A program made the position numbers and the translations under genes. Of a stretch of DNA of 64,000 nucleotides, positions 30,181 to 43,399 are shown piece after piece (the first letter of the stretch is position 1; each line of letters starts with the position of its first letter). This stretch comes from Prostheceraeus crozeri (lineage: Eukaryota; Platyhelminthes; Polycladida; Euryleptidae). The stretch spans positions 351,001-415,000 of the forward strand of contig CAJQUW010016138.1 of NCBI GenBank assembly GCA_907163375.1. The letters run 5' to 3'. Below the pieces are notes generated by a model. It was not told the DNA's origin. It did no database searches and saw nothing but the letters and a program-made list of their open reading frames with translations.

Positions 30181-33100
30181 TTTCGATCAAATTGGTAGTT
30201 TACTATAGCCCTATACTTCCAATTGTAATTGAGTTATTTTATGTTATCGTACAGTCACAGCAAATATGATGGGAAAACTTTTTAAGCATACAACACAGTT
30301 GGTCTAACTAGGAGAACATTATTCAATTCTATATCAATTCAATTCAAGCTTTTACTTTGTATATCATGAAAATGAAACTTTTTGAAAAGCAGTTAGCAAA
30401 TTAAGCTAGTTCGTAAAAAACCGATGTTTTTCTTGATGATATTCAGAAAAAAGTAACGAAACTTAGGTCGTTCAAGTTCATGATAAATAATTTCACGCCG
30501 AGAAATCTCAAATTCCGCGACCTAAGAATTTCGGAATCTCATAGTCTCTGCTGCATAGTGCATATCCTGCCCTTCCCCTCTTGCTAAGATTACTTGCTTC
30601 TTAGTATTCCAGGTGTCACCGTTCCGTCTTAAAGATTGTTATCGACATCCTGTAACATTGTAGCACAGAGACAATGCTTGAAGCCGATCCGGCTCCTTAT
30701 GCCGAGATGTTAACTTTCTTGCATAGTAATTTATTGATTGCGGCGACATTGTCTCGGATCTTTCTGCTGCACCTTTCCCGTTGTTTTGATGTTTTCAGGT
30801 ATTGTATTTTTTCGTGATTATGAAATACGCTTGTTTATTTATTTTGTTTTGCCATTTTTGTTGCATATTTTTCTGCTATATAAGGTCTGCTTTCATCTGG
30901 TTTTACAGAATTCTACTAGAGCTATCGCACAGGTTAAGTATGATGATTAATTATAAGGCTCCAAGAGCCTTCCCGCAACTTCGCTTCAAAAATGTTAATC
31001 TGCCAAAATTCTTTACTCGCTGAAAATTATTATTCAAGGTATCCTATGTGGCGATGGCAAAATTTTGGTTCCGAATGATGTACTTTCACCAATATGTGGT
31101 GTACTGATCTACATAATGTGTCAGAATACTTGAAAATGTGATTCAAAATCAAAGGGATCGCTGAAAAATCTATAATACCTGACAAATCTACAATTTCACC
31201 AATGCAATCAGGTGTTAGCATCTAAAATTTGGAATTTCAAAATATGCAGAATTGTAGATGAAGGGAAAAGCACTTTCTATGTATGAAAAGTCGATGCATC
31301 GTTAGGAGGAGCAAAAATTGTAAAACTTCATTTCAAGAAGCTTCAGTTCACTTCATTCATAAATTCATGAACGGCAAATTCACAGCTCAGTTCAGTAGTG
31401 ATAGCTCGGATATCCCGTTCAGTTCACTCACTCAAAAGTTCGAATGCACTGCATCTGAGGCTGATCAGTAGGCCTACGGATTAGGTTCAAAGCTGATTTC
31501 TATAAGTAGCAGTCTATTGTAGAGAACATGTATATATAAATCAGCTTAACAGACCCACGACAGAAAGGCGTCCATTGAACGGTTCGGCGATTGACTTGGG
31601 ATTTTCACTCTTATTCTGCTCGTAGGATTCGATTTTATGCATACTCGATAATAACCCTATCCGCCCATACTTGTGACGAAGTTTCTATCTACTCGTATCC
31701 GCCGCTACCCGCGGGTACAGGCGGTACGGGTATGCCCACATGTCACTAGCCTTGATTCGGAAACTGGCCATCTGAATTTATGCCACCTGAAAGCATATGT
31801 AAATAGATCTCAAAAACGTAAGCAAAATTTTATGATTCAGACAACAAAACCACGGTCATTGCCACACTTCAGCGCTTTGAACCAAAGCAAGTGGTATGTT
31901 ACTGATTTTAAGACAGCTGGTGGCTGGCATTTATAGTTGAAATTTTCAACGGACGATTTTGACATAGAAAATTTCTATTCCAAGACATTTAGGATTGAAG
32001 AGTATACAATTTAACGCTTGTGGTGTTTCAACAAAAATGTAATAACTTTTAATCGCCATTAAGACGAGCTTTGCTTGCATCACGGGACCATTTATTTAAC
32101 ACCGAAAACTCTGAGTACATATCCTAGTTTGCAATAGCATCAGTAAGTTGACTTCAATGAAGTGAAACATTTGAAATAATGAAAGAAGGTATTAGTTTCA
32201 AGGTGCCAAATCTTCTATGAAAACAAGTAGGTGGCGGCGCGCCGCTGATTCCAAAACAGGGGTAAAAATTAAAAAATTGAATTAACGAAAGTTAAAAGGC
32301 AAAGATTCAAAGAACTGCGAAACAATCGAAATATTTTGTTTGTATTTCTCAGATATCGTCTCTATACTTGTACGTAGGTCATCTGTGTGTTCGGACGTAG
32401 CTCCAAAGTGGAACCAATGAGGTTAAACTATGACGACTCAGTGACACACACAGCTTTTGCATTACAAAATTAAATGGTGTTCAAGCATAAGTATGTGAAT
32501 TCAAGCATGAAGTAACCCGAGTTGGGCTCTCGGGATTTGCTGGCATTCAACCGAGAAAAACCGGATTATTTAAACAATAATCCGAAATACTGAAATGAAA
32601 TTGCATTTCCAGCATGATTTCCAGCTCGAGGATTCGCGTCTCGTTCAAATATGGTGGATCGCACTGTAAGCTATGCGGTAATATACATTTCTTTACTTCG
32701 ATTTTTAGCAACATTTTCGCGAAGTGACACATGCACAACATATAAAAGAAATTGATAGACTTATTAAATAAATACCGACGTAGAAATCCATTTTTGCACT
32801 TTGCACCATAAGCTACGTTGTCAATGTTTTTGCTGGTGCACTGAAACCCCTTACAGTATGAATAATTTAATCTGATATTGGCGCCTGTTGTGGGTTTGCC
32901 ATACCTGTTTTGGGAGGAATTAGGTCAGGAATCACAGATAAAGTAATAATAATAAGAAGAAGAATTTGGAGCAATTCAAATAAAAGGAGGCATATTCCAA
33001 GGAGAGTCACTGTCATCGTTGCTCTTCTGCCTAGCGGTGAACTAAATGAAATAAATTCTAAGTCAAATAAAGAATTCATACAAGTTGGCAATTGGATACG

Positions 33101-33865
33101 GGATAAAACATCGCATCTACATGAACGACCAGAAACTAGGTGGAAGAACAGAAAATGATATCAATAACCTCATCAACGTAGTCGATACCGACTGCCTAGT
33201 CAGTGTCGATACCTAACTCATGCAGTGCGGAGTTAGGTATCGATAGATGCGCAAGGCTCGTCATCTGCCGTGGGATCGGGGAGGAAAAGGACTGAAAGAC
33301 CTGGCTGAAGTCATAGAGCAAGAGAATTGAAGCCTTACGCAGCAAATGCATGGCAGCAACCGTGGTTCTCTTGCCGTTGCCTATACAAGTCACTATCTCG
33401 TACCACCGCCAGCAGTGAGTCGCTGTGGTACTGGGTCTCAACTCGAGTTCATTTGATAAAATCGAAACAGTATACGCATTGGGGATTTTACAGTATTAAT
33501 GCTGAGTTTCTTCTCTACCCAATATACTTGCGCTATGCATCACACCCAGCAGTAGATTACTAACCATATTATTAATCCCATTATTTAATCGGCGGTACGG
33601 CAGATTTAGACATGATACTTTTTATATCATTGATGTTAAACACACACCTGGAATGTGATTGAGAAAATGATTAGCAGGTTGGACTTCAACCCGTGTTGTC
33701 AACCGACCTCCGATTAAGACTTGAAGCGAGTGATCGAGACGATCCTCTAACCTGTTGTCGATGTCTGTGAGTAATTTTCAGTACCTCTTGACAATACAAC
33801 AATGTATAGAAATAAAATCATAAAATCAAAAAATCATAGAGTGCAATGAAACCATAGAATTCCAT
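30181..33865. other. Intergenic DNA
   Basis: No convincing gene, array or transposon. Only isolated short open frames, and one perfect hairpin near 33,206-33,243, are visible. Confidence 0.4.
33206..33243. repeat. Perfect 14-bp inverted repeat
   Basis: tcgatacctaactc at 33206-33219 pairs exactly with gagttaggtatcga at 33230-33243 across a 10-base loop. It may be a hairpin of a small RNA, a remnant of a miniature element or chance; no wider homology is visible. Confidence 0.7.
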
Positions 33866-34387
33866 TCGTGATATATCATTAAAGCGTTGTATCTCAGCGG
33901 TTGTGTCTGACGGTTGTGTCTTGAGGCTTGCTCCGATGGTACAGCGTTTTTCTCAAATTACCCGGGTAACAGTTGCCGTACACAGAAGATTTTTGTATCA
34001 TTTGTTTCACCGTCTCCTGATCGTTGGCATCGTGCAAATTATTATTGAATTCTCTTCGATTCGCTTCGAATTTTCGGCATTATTCAACTTTGAATATTAC
34101 TTCGGCGAAGTGATCTCTTTGTTCTGATATTGCATCTGGGATTTATTCTCCCCTTGTTCGCGCTGATATCGGTCGACATCATCACTTCTCCCATCTCGCC
34201 TCCATCCGCAATCTGAATTAAGTGCTGCTGCTACAACGTCTTCCGTGCTCTCAAATTCATCACTGCAATCAGTTTCCCGCGTTAGTATTGCCCAAAACTT
34301 TCCCTTCTCAGGGAAAAATTCTGCAGGGAAAATATTGCTGCGATAAATTGTGACCTTACTCCACCTCCTCTTCTAGCACAATAGCAA

Positions 34388-35098
34388 ATGTCTGAGAGGC
34401 GAAGCTCTCGATCTGGGTCTCAAAACGCATCTTTGATGGATGAAATCAGATTACTGTTTTCCGAATTTGAATCACGAATTAGCGCCAAAATTGATGCCTT
34501 GACGTCAAGAATTGATCAGATAGAATCGAACTTTGATGGTCTACGACTCAATCAAGCGAAAATTGACATCAATATCAAACATATGAAAGATGTAATCACC
34601 TCTCAACAATTGTATATAGAAAAGCAAGAGAATAGCATCAGAGCCAATAATTTGATGGCACATGGAATTCCAGAGTCTGGTTTATTAACGGATGATTCTG
34701 TTTTGTTGAGTGAGGACATTACAAAGCTTCAATATATTTGCAATAAAATTGATTCAGATTTTAACAAGGCTGACATAGTCTCTACGTCTCGAATTGGTCG
34801 TCACGATGAAAACAAAGTAAGACCATTGAAGATAATTTTTGCTAACCGCGAAGCAAAGAATTGCGTTTTATTTAACCAAAAGCGTACCCGTGCAGATGCA
34901 TCACTTTCTTCACAAAATATTTTCTTTGTCAAAGATTTATCAGTTCTACAGCGGAAAGAGGAGAAACGATTAAGAGACGTTTGCAAGGAGTTGAGAGCCT
35001 CGAATTCAGATGGAAGTAAAATTTTCATCAAATCAGGAAGATTGTTCAAAGATGGTAAAGTTCTAGATCGTATTGATATTTCTAAACAACTGTTTTGA
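34388..35098 (+). CDS. LINE ORF1 protein
   Basis: 236 residues. Residues about 14-80 form a coiled coil (LFSEFESRISAKIDALTSRI ...), followed by the conserved NLMAHGIPES segment and a basic domain (RPLKIIFANREAKN ... FFVKDLS) like the L1/CR1 ORF1 nucleic-acid-binding region. Expected roles are RNA binding and chaperoning of the element transcript. The start is the ATG after an A-rich leader. Intact. Confidence 0.75.
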   Translation: MSERRSSRSGSQNASLMDEIRLLFSEFESRISAKIDALTSRIDQIESNFDGLRLNQAKIDINIKHMKDVITSQQLYIEKQENSIRANNLMAHGIPESGLLTDDSVLLSEDITKLQYICNKIDSDFNKADIVSTSRIGRHDENKVRPLKIIFANREAKNCVLFNQKRTRADASLSSQNIFFVKDLSVLQRKEEKRLRDVCKELRASNSDGSKIFIKSGRLFKDGKVLDRIDISKQLF

Positions 35099-35116
35099 CA
35101 AATTGGCACAGTTGGC

Positions 35117-38085
35117 GTGTATTCATTAGCTCAGAAGTATGTTTCGTATGTTAATCGCTATTACATTGAAACGTCTCATTCCCTTTCAACTTCATTAATA
35201 GATTTGGCAAAATGCAGTCGCAAAGTTCAAGATCAATGTTCCGATACTTTTAAGATTGGATTATTCAACGCTCGCTCCGTGTGTTCTTTTGAAAAATGCT
35301 CCGAAATTTCCCTGTTCATCGATGACAATGATATAGATATTATGTTCCTGACTGAGACTTGGCTTCGTTCTGTAGGAGATGAACATTTTTGTGGAGCATT
35401 GTCCTCTTCAACCCATCTAATGAATTCATTTCCTCGTACGACATCAAGAGGTGGTGGTATTGGCATTATATATAAACGGAGTCTTCGTCATGTGAGTTTC
35501 ATTGCGTCGTTTCCGTTTGTGCACACAACTTTTGAATTGATGCAATTATCAATAATGGTAAAAAAGCTTTCTCTAACATTCTTTTGCATTTATCGTCCTC
35601 CTCCAAGCTCTAAGAACCAGCTAAAAATTTCAACATTTTTTGACGAATTTTCAGTATTTCTCGACTATGTCAATTTGATTCAAGATTATGTTTGTATTGT
35701 TGGTGACTTTAATTTTCATATTGATAATTACAAGGATACCAGTACAATGAAATTCTTAAAATTCCTGCAGATGTTTGATTTGAAGCAAGTTGTAATGCAT
35801 CCAACGCATATAAAGGGTCACATTCTGGATTTGGTTATTTTACGTGAGTCAGATGAGTTGATATTCACTGCGGAAACTTCTGATACCTTGGAATCTGATC
35901 ACCGTGTTGTTCTTACTAACTTTTGCATAGAAACATTACATACTACTTCTACCGCCGCTTGTCGCAATTTATGGCGTATTGATCATTCTGCGTTTGGTCA
36001 TGATTTATCTGATGGATTAAAAAGCTTGGACCCTTCTGATGTTACAAACTACAATAACAGATTGAGAAAAACATTGAACATTCATGCTCCTGAAGAACAA
36101 CGTCAGTGTAAACGAAGATCCTCGCCTTGGTTTCGGTCAATTAGCACCGAACTTCTTTCCCTTAAGCGTACGCGTCGTCGTGCTGAGCGCAAATGGCGCA
36201 AGTCCGGACTAACTGTAGACATGCTCGCTTATAAAAATGCTAAGCTTCAGGTAATCAGACTTGTTACCCGAGCAAAGTCAAATTACTATAACAAATTGAT
36301 CAATGAGGTTAAAACCAGTAAAGAGCTGTTTAAAGTTGTGAATGATCTAACCTCAAACAAGAAGCGGAATCAAGTTCCAACAATTTACTGTTCTACGGAT
36401 TTGCCTGATTTATTTCGGAATTATTTCGTTGATAAGATTTTGTACGTAAAGAGACAAATCACTGGTGCCACTAATAGTGATACTGATGATAGTCATGTTT
36501 TTGATTTGCGTTTCTCCGGGGTTCCATTGTCTTCTTTCAAAGTAATGTCACAGTCTGACATACGTGAAGTCATAGCTAAATTGTCGATGACGTCATCAGT
36601 TTTGGATCCCATCCCTGTAGCTCTACTGAAAGATCACATTGATGATGTGCTACCTGTGATTACTGAAATTGTCAATTATTCATTGAAAACTGGTGTCTTT
36701 CCTGTTGCTTTAAAGCATGCTGTTATCAAGCCCCTATTGAAAAAGGCCACATTGGATAGGAATTCTTTTGAAAATTATCGTCCGGTGTCACAATTACCTT
36801 TTCTTTCAAAAGTGATAGAGAAAGTAGCTTCTCAACAGTTGATGCAACATCTGACTGCGAATAACTTATTTGAATCTTATCAATCGGCTTACCGGTCGAA
36901 TCATAGCACGGAGACGGCGCTATTGAAAATATCATGAATGACTTGCTATTATCTTTTGACAATGGTCAAGTGTCTGTCCTTGTGCTTGATGATTTGACTT
37001 CTGCATTTGATACGGTTGATCATGATATTTTGAAATCCCGTCTGAAATATACGTATGGCGTGATAGGAACAGCTCATGAATGGTTCGTATCATACTTATC
37101 TCAAAGGACTCAGTCTGTTATGGTGTCTCACAGTACATCCAAAAAATCATTTCTTTCATGTGGTGTACCGCAAGGCTCCGTCCTAGGACCTATTTTATTC
37201 TCGCTTTATCTCTCACCAATCTCGAAAGTGTTCGGCTGCCACTCTTTCAAATACCATATGTATGCGGATGACTGCCAATTCTATCAAAGCACGACTTCTG
37301 AGCGAGTACATGAGCTCTTGCTGTCTGCGAATAATTGTCTTCATCAAGTGGAGGATTGGTTGGCAAGTAATCAACTGATTTTGAATAGACGGAAGACTGA
37401 AGTGATTATGTTATATCCTCCAAGCATAAGAATGCCAACTGAGCCACTATCGCATTTTGATTTTTCTCAGAAAGTGAGGAATCTTGGTATATCATTCGAT
37501 CGAAACCTCGATTCATCGTGTCACGTTATCAACTTGATTCGTGTTTTAAATTGTGAGTTGCGCCGCTTGCGCCATATCCGACGCTTTTTATCAACGGATG
37601 CGTGTAAAACTGTGGTGTGCAGTACTATTCTTTCTCGAATTGATTACTGTAATTCAATTCTATACAACTGTCCAACGTATCTTCTGGATAAGCTACAGCG
37701 TATTCAAAACAATGCGGCGAGGTTAATTATGCGTATTCCGAAATATGATCATATATCGTGTCATCTTTCTGATTTACACTGGCTTCGTATCAGACAACGG
37801 ATATGTTTTAAAATTTGTGTCACTGTGTACAAGATTCTTCAGGGCTCTTGTTCGTCCTATTTGTCAGATCTCGTATCCGTATATGTTCCTAGGCGATCGT
37901 TGCGTTCATCTGATGATGACCGAATTCCGGAGTCTCGCAATTATCGGACTCGATTCGGAAGAAGATCATTTTCCTATGCTGCACCCGTATTGTGGAATTC
38001 CTTACCCAGAGACGTGAGGAACTCAGCATCCCTACACTCATTTAAAAAGTCTTTGAAGACACACTTTATTTCTTCCAATCGCTGA
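35117..38085 (+). pseudogene. LINE ORF2: endonuclease-reverse transcriptase with one frameshift
   Basis: The first frame (35,117-36,937) has an apurinic-type endonuclease: GLFNARSV near residue 48, LTETWL near 80, GGGIGIIYKR, VGDFNFHID near 195 and SDHRVV near 265. The reverse transcriptase begins near residue 555 (YRPVSQLPFLSKVIEK). The frame shifts once at about 36,930, just before LDDLTSAFDTVDHD, and continues to 38,085 with GVPQGSVLGPILFSLY and YADDCQFY. The usual LDLSAAFDTVDH motif reads LDDLTSAFDTVDH. Apart from the single frameshift it appears complete. Confidence 0.85.
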
Positions 38086-38189
38086 TGTGTTTATGTTATT
38101 TTATAATGTTGTATAATTTTGTTGCGCCATGAGCTCACCAAGTAATGGCGCTCTATAAATATACAGTTATTATTATTAACAACATGGAA

Positions 38190-39764
38190 TTAAAGCATTT
38201 ATCACATTATCATAGCATGGATACATAACAAAGAAATGAAAGATATCTCCAATCTCATCATGTTCGCATAATTCACAAACATAATCTTTATATGTACAGA
38301 GGTTATGGCACGTTCCAATTTCTGCTGCTATTGCATGATTTCCTGTTCTGATTTTGATAATATTATTGATTCTAGTTTATTGATACAGTTTTTGTAAAGA
38401 AAGACATTGATATAATTTTTTGGAAATTAATGAAATAAAATTGTTTTTCAGTCTTTTAGTCTTTCTACGCACAAAAATTAATTAATAAATTGTATCAAAA
38501 TATATTTCGCCGATCTGGCCTTATCAATTGAAATAGAAAGAGATCTTAAGCAAAAAGTTTTGGAAATAAAATGCTAAATCATTTGAAATCTCGTTACAAA
38601 AATTATTGACTATCAATGTTCTCATTGATATCTAGCAAATATCCACATATATCATAGTTCATTATTCAATAGTCTCATAGTTCACAATAGTTCATTCTAT
38701 ATCTCTCTAGTTCCTCTGTATAGTTACTGTTGGCATGTTTGGTTGGTTCCGCTCTGTTTTGTTGCTGATGACGATCCGTTGTTGCATACTGTTTTTGATG
38801 TTGACTGATTCCGCTATTTGACGTTCCATTGGGTTATTATGATGTATACCTGTTATATTCATTGAAAATTCTTGTTCTATGCTGTTATGTCTCTTTGCAA
38901 TGTCTCTATAAACTTGATGTATCATTCTTTTCCCTCAATTGCTTTTTATGTCTTTTTCCTCTGATATAGTTTTTGTTCACATTGAAATCTACAGAGCTTC
39001 AAATAATTAAAACCTCTATTGTCATATATGGCACTATAAATCCGTTCCTTCCTAAAGAATTCCGCTACAGCATAATTAAATATTTTTTGGACTTTCCACT
39101 TTAACCCAAGCCTTGCACGTCTTTGAACATGATTTTGTTAAACAGAAAAAACAACATGTATTACGATAAGACTTATGGTGTGTATTTCTTGGTATGTTTT
39201 TGAATATTCGTGTGATTAATCGCGCATCACTATTGTCATTTAGCTTAAGAAAATAATTCATTTCTGATTTATAGCAATCACATTCTATTGGTCTAACACC
39301 GAAGTCATCGGTAATGCGGCGTAGTTTGGGGTAGTTATTTTTAAATGGTGAAATCTTTTGTTGAATTGCATAATCTCACCATTTAGATCAGTTAATTTTT
39401 TATCGAAAAACAATTCACTGCAATATCGTATTTTCGATATCGTTAACATTTCAAATGCTTCTGTTAGCATTTTACCGTCTACATTGTCAAATTCCTTGAA
39501 AGTTTTAGCGGTTATGTACGATGATGCCTTCCCTTTTTTCGTTAATTCTTCAATGTGTTTTCTATCCTTCTTTGTAATCCAATAACCTGAATATTTACAT
39601 TCATCTATAGCTTCGATTGGTAATATATCATGATCAGCGTTTAAATGCAGGTTATCATATTTTTCAGTTTCATTAAGAATCATCATTACCTTCTTCTTAT
39701 TGTAGTTTATTTTTAGACTGTTACTTTCACAGATTTGATGAAGAAGCTTCTCTCTCTCTCTCAT
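38190..39764 (-). mobile_element. Non-LTR retrotransposon fragment, family 2, copy 1
   Basis: The minus strand encodes the C-terminal part of a reverse transcriptase ORF. 39,764-39,285 reads INYNKKKVMMI, then KYSGYWITKKDRKHIEELTKKGKAS and MLTISKIRYCSELFFDKKLTDLN. 38,340-38,220 carries a Cys/His module (CELCEHDEIGDIFHFF). The same pair of segments occurs in copy 2 at 43.5-44.2 kb. Stops and frameshifts between them make it dead; the 5' part is missing. Confidence 0.6.
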
Positions 39765-39774
39765 TCTTTCCCGT

Positions 39775-41450
39775 CATTTTCCTTTTTCACGCTCACGCTT
39801 CGCGTAGTCTAAGATTTGATGGATCACTATCGTGGGAAAGAATGGTTGCGGAGAAGTTGTAACTATGGCATTCCGGAAGATACATAGAAGACTTGCTGCT
39901 TGTTTTATGCTAACGGCAACGGATATGCAATGGTCTAATAGTTAACTTCCAATATAGAAGTTACCACACTTATCACAATTCAGGTAATAAATAACACATT
40001 TTTGATTGCAAATTTTGTTGTTGCTAATTGGACAATTTCTTAAGTGACAATTCTGGTTTATATTACTTTGATTCAATACACGTCTTAGAGTTCTTGACCT
40101 TCTTGTTAACCTTACAAGTTTTCTCGACGAGGAACATTTTGTAGTTGTTTATACACTTTTTCAGAAATAAATGGAAAATTGAAGTAAAAGTAGTATCCTT
40201 CTTTCCTCTTTCTGTTATTTGGTTTATGTGTTTTACGATAATTGTTGGTGATGCTGCGTATGATATTTTCGGGATACATGTTTAGTCGTAGAATATCATT
40301 GAAATTGTCTATGTGTCTGTTTTGAGTTAGATTATTGGAACATTTCCGCGATTCTTGTTTTTTCGTTTCTAATGAAGTTAATTTTGCTAGTGTACACTCT
40401 AAACCAGCACCTCCTAAATCACACACTGAAGCGAGACACTATTCGTAACTAATAAAAAAATCCTAAAGCAAAGCGTTTTAGGAGGCTAGCGCACTACTGT
40501 TATTGTTCTCTTTAGTATGTCAGCATTCTATTTCACGCAACCTCCTAAAATTCTAGTGTGTCGAGCTTTAGGATGCAGATTTCTTCGATTTTAGGAGGTG
40601 ACAGTTTACAGTGTATGGTACATGTGAGTGATAATTCACAAACAGATCTTTTCTTGCAGATTTACGGTAAAATTCTGGTTCATTTAGCGCCTTCAGTGTT
40701 ACTCGGTAGTCAAGTAGGCTTAATGTTTTGTTGTCGTTTGGTAATTCAATTTCGATTTCGATGATGGAATGTCGCACAATGAGATATTGGAGAAGTTTCA
40801 AGGCTTACTCTTTGTTTAAAATTATTGCGAAACAGTCATATACATATCTCATAAAAAGTGCGACATTATATTATTACATAATTTGTCGGAGGGCTACTGC
40901 TTCGATCCTGTCCATGAATATCATTGCAAGCACACCAGAAAGAGACGGACCCATAGGTAAACCTTTAACTTGCAAGAAAAGGTTATCATAAAATTATAGA
41001 TATGTGTTTCTTAAGATCACATTCAATAACCGTTCAATTTGGTCGATTGTCAATCTTTTCATGTTCATGATGTTGCAGTTTTCCATTTTGTAAACCAGGG
41101 CTTGAATGGCATAAGGAATTGGAATGGAAGTGCACATGCCTATCACATCAAAGCTGCAAGGTTAAAGTTGCTCTTTTTGACAGGCACTTTTGATGCTATC
41201 AATGATATGCATGCCTGATTTTAAATGTGCGGGGATATTTTGAAGCAAAGAAATTAAAATTCTGGAAAGAAGCCATGACAAATTTGTTGTTGGTCCGCAC
41301 GTTTTAGATACAATAGATCTCAGGCCTTCCTGTGGGTTTTGATGAGATGGTAAATATGGTCATGATGAATTGCTTGTAATGTAGCCATTCTTTATGCTAC
41401 ATCTTGCTTTTATCCTGGTCATCTTGCTGATGAGCCCCTTGTATGTATTC
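39775..41450 (-). mobile_element. Penelope-like retroelement fragment 2
   Basis: Minus-strand order: NLSWLLSRILISLL near 41,270, a CTSIPIPYAIQAL segment near 41,130, QVKGLPMGPSLSGVLAMIFMD near 40,960, EFYRKSARKDLFVNYHSH near 40,660, then RLTRRSRTLRRVL and KCVIYYLNCDKCGNFYIGS near 39,950-40,110, the last being the start of the GIY-YIG endonuclease. Several stops and frameshifts. A small inverted-repeat element interrupts it at 40,408-40,600. Confidence 0.75.
40408..40600. mobile_element. Miniature inverted-repeat element inside Penelope fragment
   Basis: About 193 bases with ends cacctcctaaatc and gattttaggaggtg (inverted, one indel). Internal copies of the same cctcctaaa core occur in both orientations, including a tcctaaagc-aaagcgttttagga hairpin near 40,461-40,483. 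It splits the Penelope coding sequence. No clear target duplication. Confidence 0.6.
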
Positions 41451-43399
41451 TTGCATATACTTGTTTTAGTGTTGTTTTGTCCAGTTTTATTTTTGTATTT
41501 TCGTTCTTGTCTTTGTGAACTTTTGAGAATCCATGTGTCCAGGTCGGTGAACGCTTAATGAGTCCTTTTTATGACTACCTTACATTCTTTATATACAAAT
41601 AATTTTTATGTTTTATTATATGTGTTATCCACACGTTAGCGGACTTCAGTTACAAATATGTAATATGGAATATTGTTTTCACTGGCTCTAATTTTCCAGC
41701 TTGCGTTGATGCGCTTTTCAACAGTCTTACGTGTCATTCGTTGGTATGTGTCGTGATCTCTCTCTCTCTCTCTTAAGAACTCAAGATGTTTATAAGCCAA
41801 AAAAATTTGACAAAACATTGATGACGTTAAAATGAAGTGATAAAATGATACAATGATTCTACGACGTCATGTGATAAAATGAGCACGATGAGAGGATGAT
41901 AAAATGAAGTGATAGGCAACTGTGACAAAGGCAACTGTTAACGTTGAAACGTTGAAAATTCTGCAGGAACTTTCACAGCTAAAATCACTGAGTGGAGAGG
42001 AGACATCATGCATGAAAAATTGATGGTATTCAGTATTTCATCATGAATTTTGATTTTAACATGTGCATTTAATCGCTAATAAATATATTTATCATGCAAC
42101 ACTGTGATTGAGAACATTATAGCCGAATAAGCAAAAATACTTTCCTTTTGTCTAAATTCAAGTAAGTACTGATCAGAGATGGTGCAGAGTAATTGATCGT
42201 AGAGGAGACATTTTGCATGAAAAATCAATGTTATTTACAATAGTTCCAAAGAAACTTGCATGTATCAACTTTGATTAATAACTGAGCATTCTTGACAGTG
42301 TTCTTTTATTAATTGTTGTTTTCATTAGGCATGGCATTAAGTATTTTCTACAATAATGTTTTATCTACATTACTCCAATTGCAGACATACTATCACATGC
42401 AGTCATCCATAATAAACTCATTCTGTTATAAATTATTGTTTGAAAGTCGAAAATTCAAATCATCATAATTTATGGCAAGTTGAATAACACAAGGTTATCA
42501 TATCTGTAGCGTTAGAATTATAATGAAAATGTCATACAAGAAACAGATGACATATTTGAACTAAATTAAGAATTGATATCTCTGACGCTCACCTGTAAAT
42601 AGATTTGTTCCGAAAGACAATATAAATAGTAAATATGGAATACATCGGACTTCGACTTCGTCTTTTATTTGTCGCAATTGAGTTAGGCCTGAATCAGCAT
42701 TAAATTGGAACAATTGTGCAGGACAGTGAGCTGTATTTATTGATGACATCATGCATCGATTTCCTCATTCGGGTTTAGAAATTTAATGCTTTCAAGAATA
42801 ACCGTATCCATGAGCTGTATCTATGCCTTGGCTAAGTGTCGATTAAGAAGGGTGTTATATCATAGCAATCGAATCATGTTGATATCTTACCCAGACTGTC
42901 ATTATAAAATTTTATTTGTCACAGGGATGAATCACTCATTGTTTTACGTAACTTGACCTTAATTTATCTATGATGCGTAACTTCATTCCATATCTATGCA
43001 TGTTTGCATGAATCTGCTATTATTGTTACTTCTCAGTGTTGTCAGTGTCGACATTCATTCAATACGTACTTCGTCAACGTATTGCCTGAAGGTTGCACTC
43101 TGTATCTTAGATATCTAGGCGGCCAATATCTTACCGTTGCTTCCTATATCTGATATTAATGTCAACTTTCGCTGTTGTCGCATAGTGTTTGTCTATCGGT
43201 GGATGTTCACAGTCAGATATCTATGTTCATTATCGACTTTTCTCTTTTGTGATCTATTGTCTTCTGTAGTGCTATCAACTTATTCTAATTTCATTTGCTT
43301 GGTCAATACACAAAGTGGAAATGTTAGAAATGTAGATATTTCGTTTAACATTAGGTATATGCAAACTTTTTGACCACTCGGTATTTTACAAGTAACTTC
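41451..43399. other. Intergenic DNA
   Basis: AT-rich, no supported gene. Near 41,820-41,960 there are several tgataaaatga(a/g) repeats and a ggcaactgt duplicate. Nothing else is recognised. Confidence 0.4.

Larger units (their letters stand above)
33870..38178 (+). mobile_element. CR1/L2-like LINE, nearly complete
   Basis: Two open frames followed by a short 3' UTR that contains gcgccatgagctc ... atggcgctctataaatat and ends in an (ATT) run, the tail typical of CR1/L2-group LINEs. ORF1 and ORF2 are separated by 18 bases. Only one frameshift is visible, so this is a recent insertion. The 5' limit is a guess from the start of the GC-balanced leader. The 3' end abuts a fragment of another LINE at about 38,190. 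Confidence 0.85.

Noticed and set aside
28757-33563. Many 60-90-residue open frames in the 28-34 kb region
   Set aside because: No start context, no domain, overlapping frames on both strands; apart from the Penelope pieces they look random.
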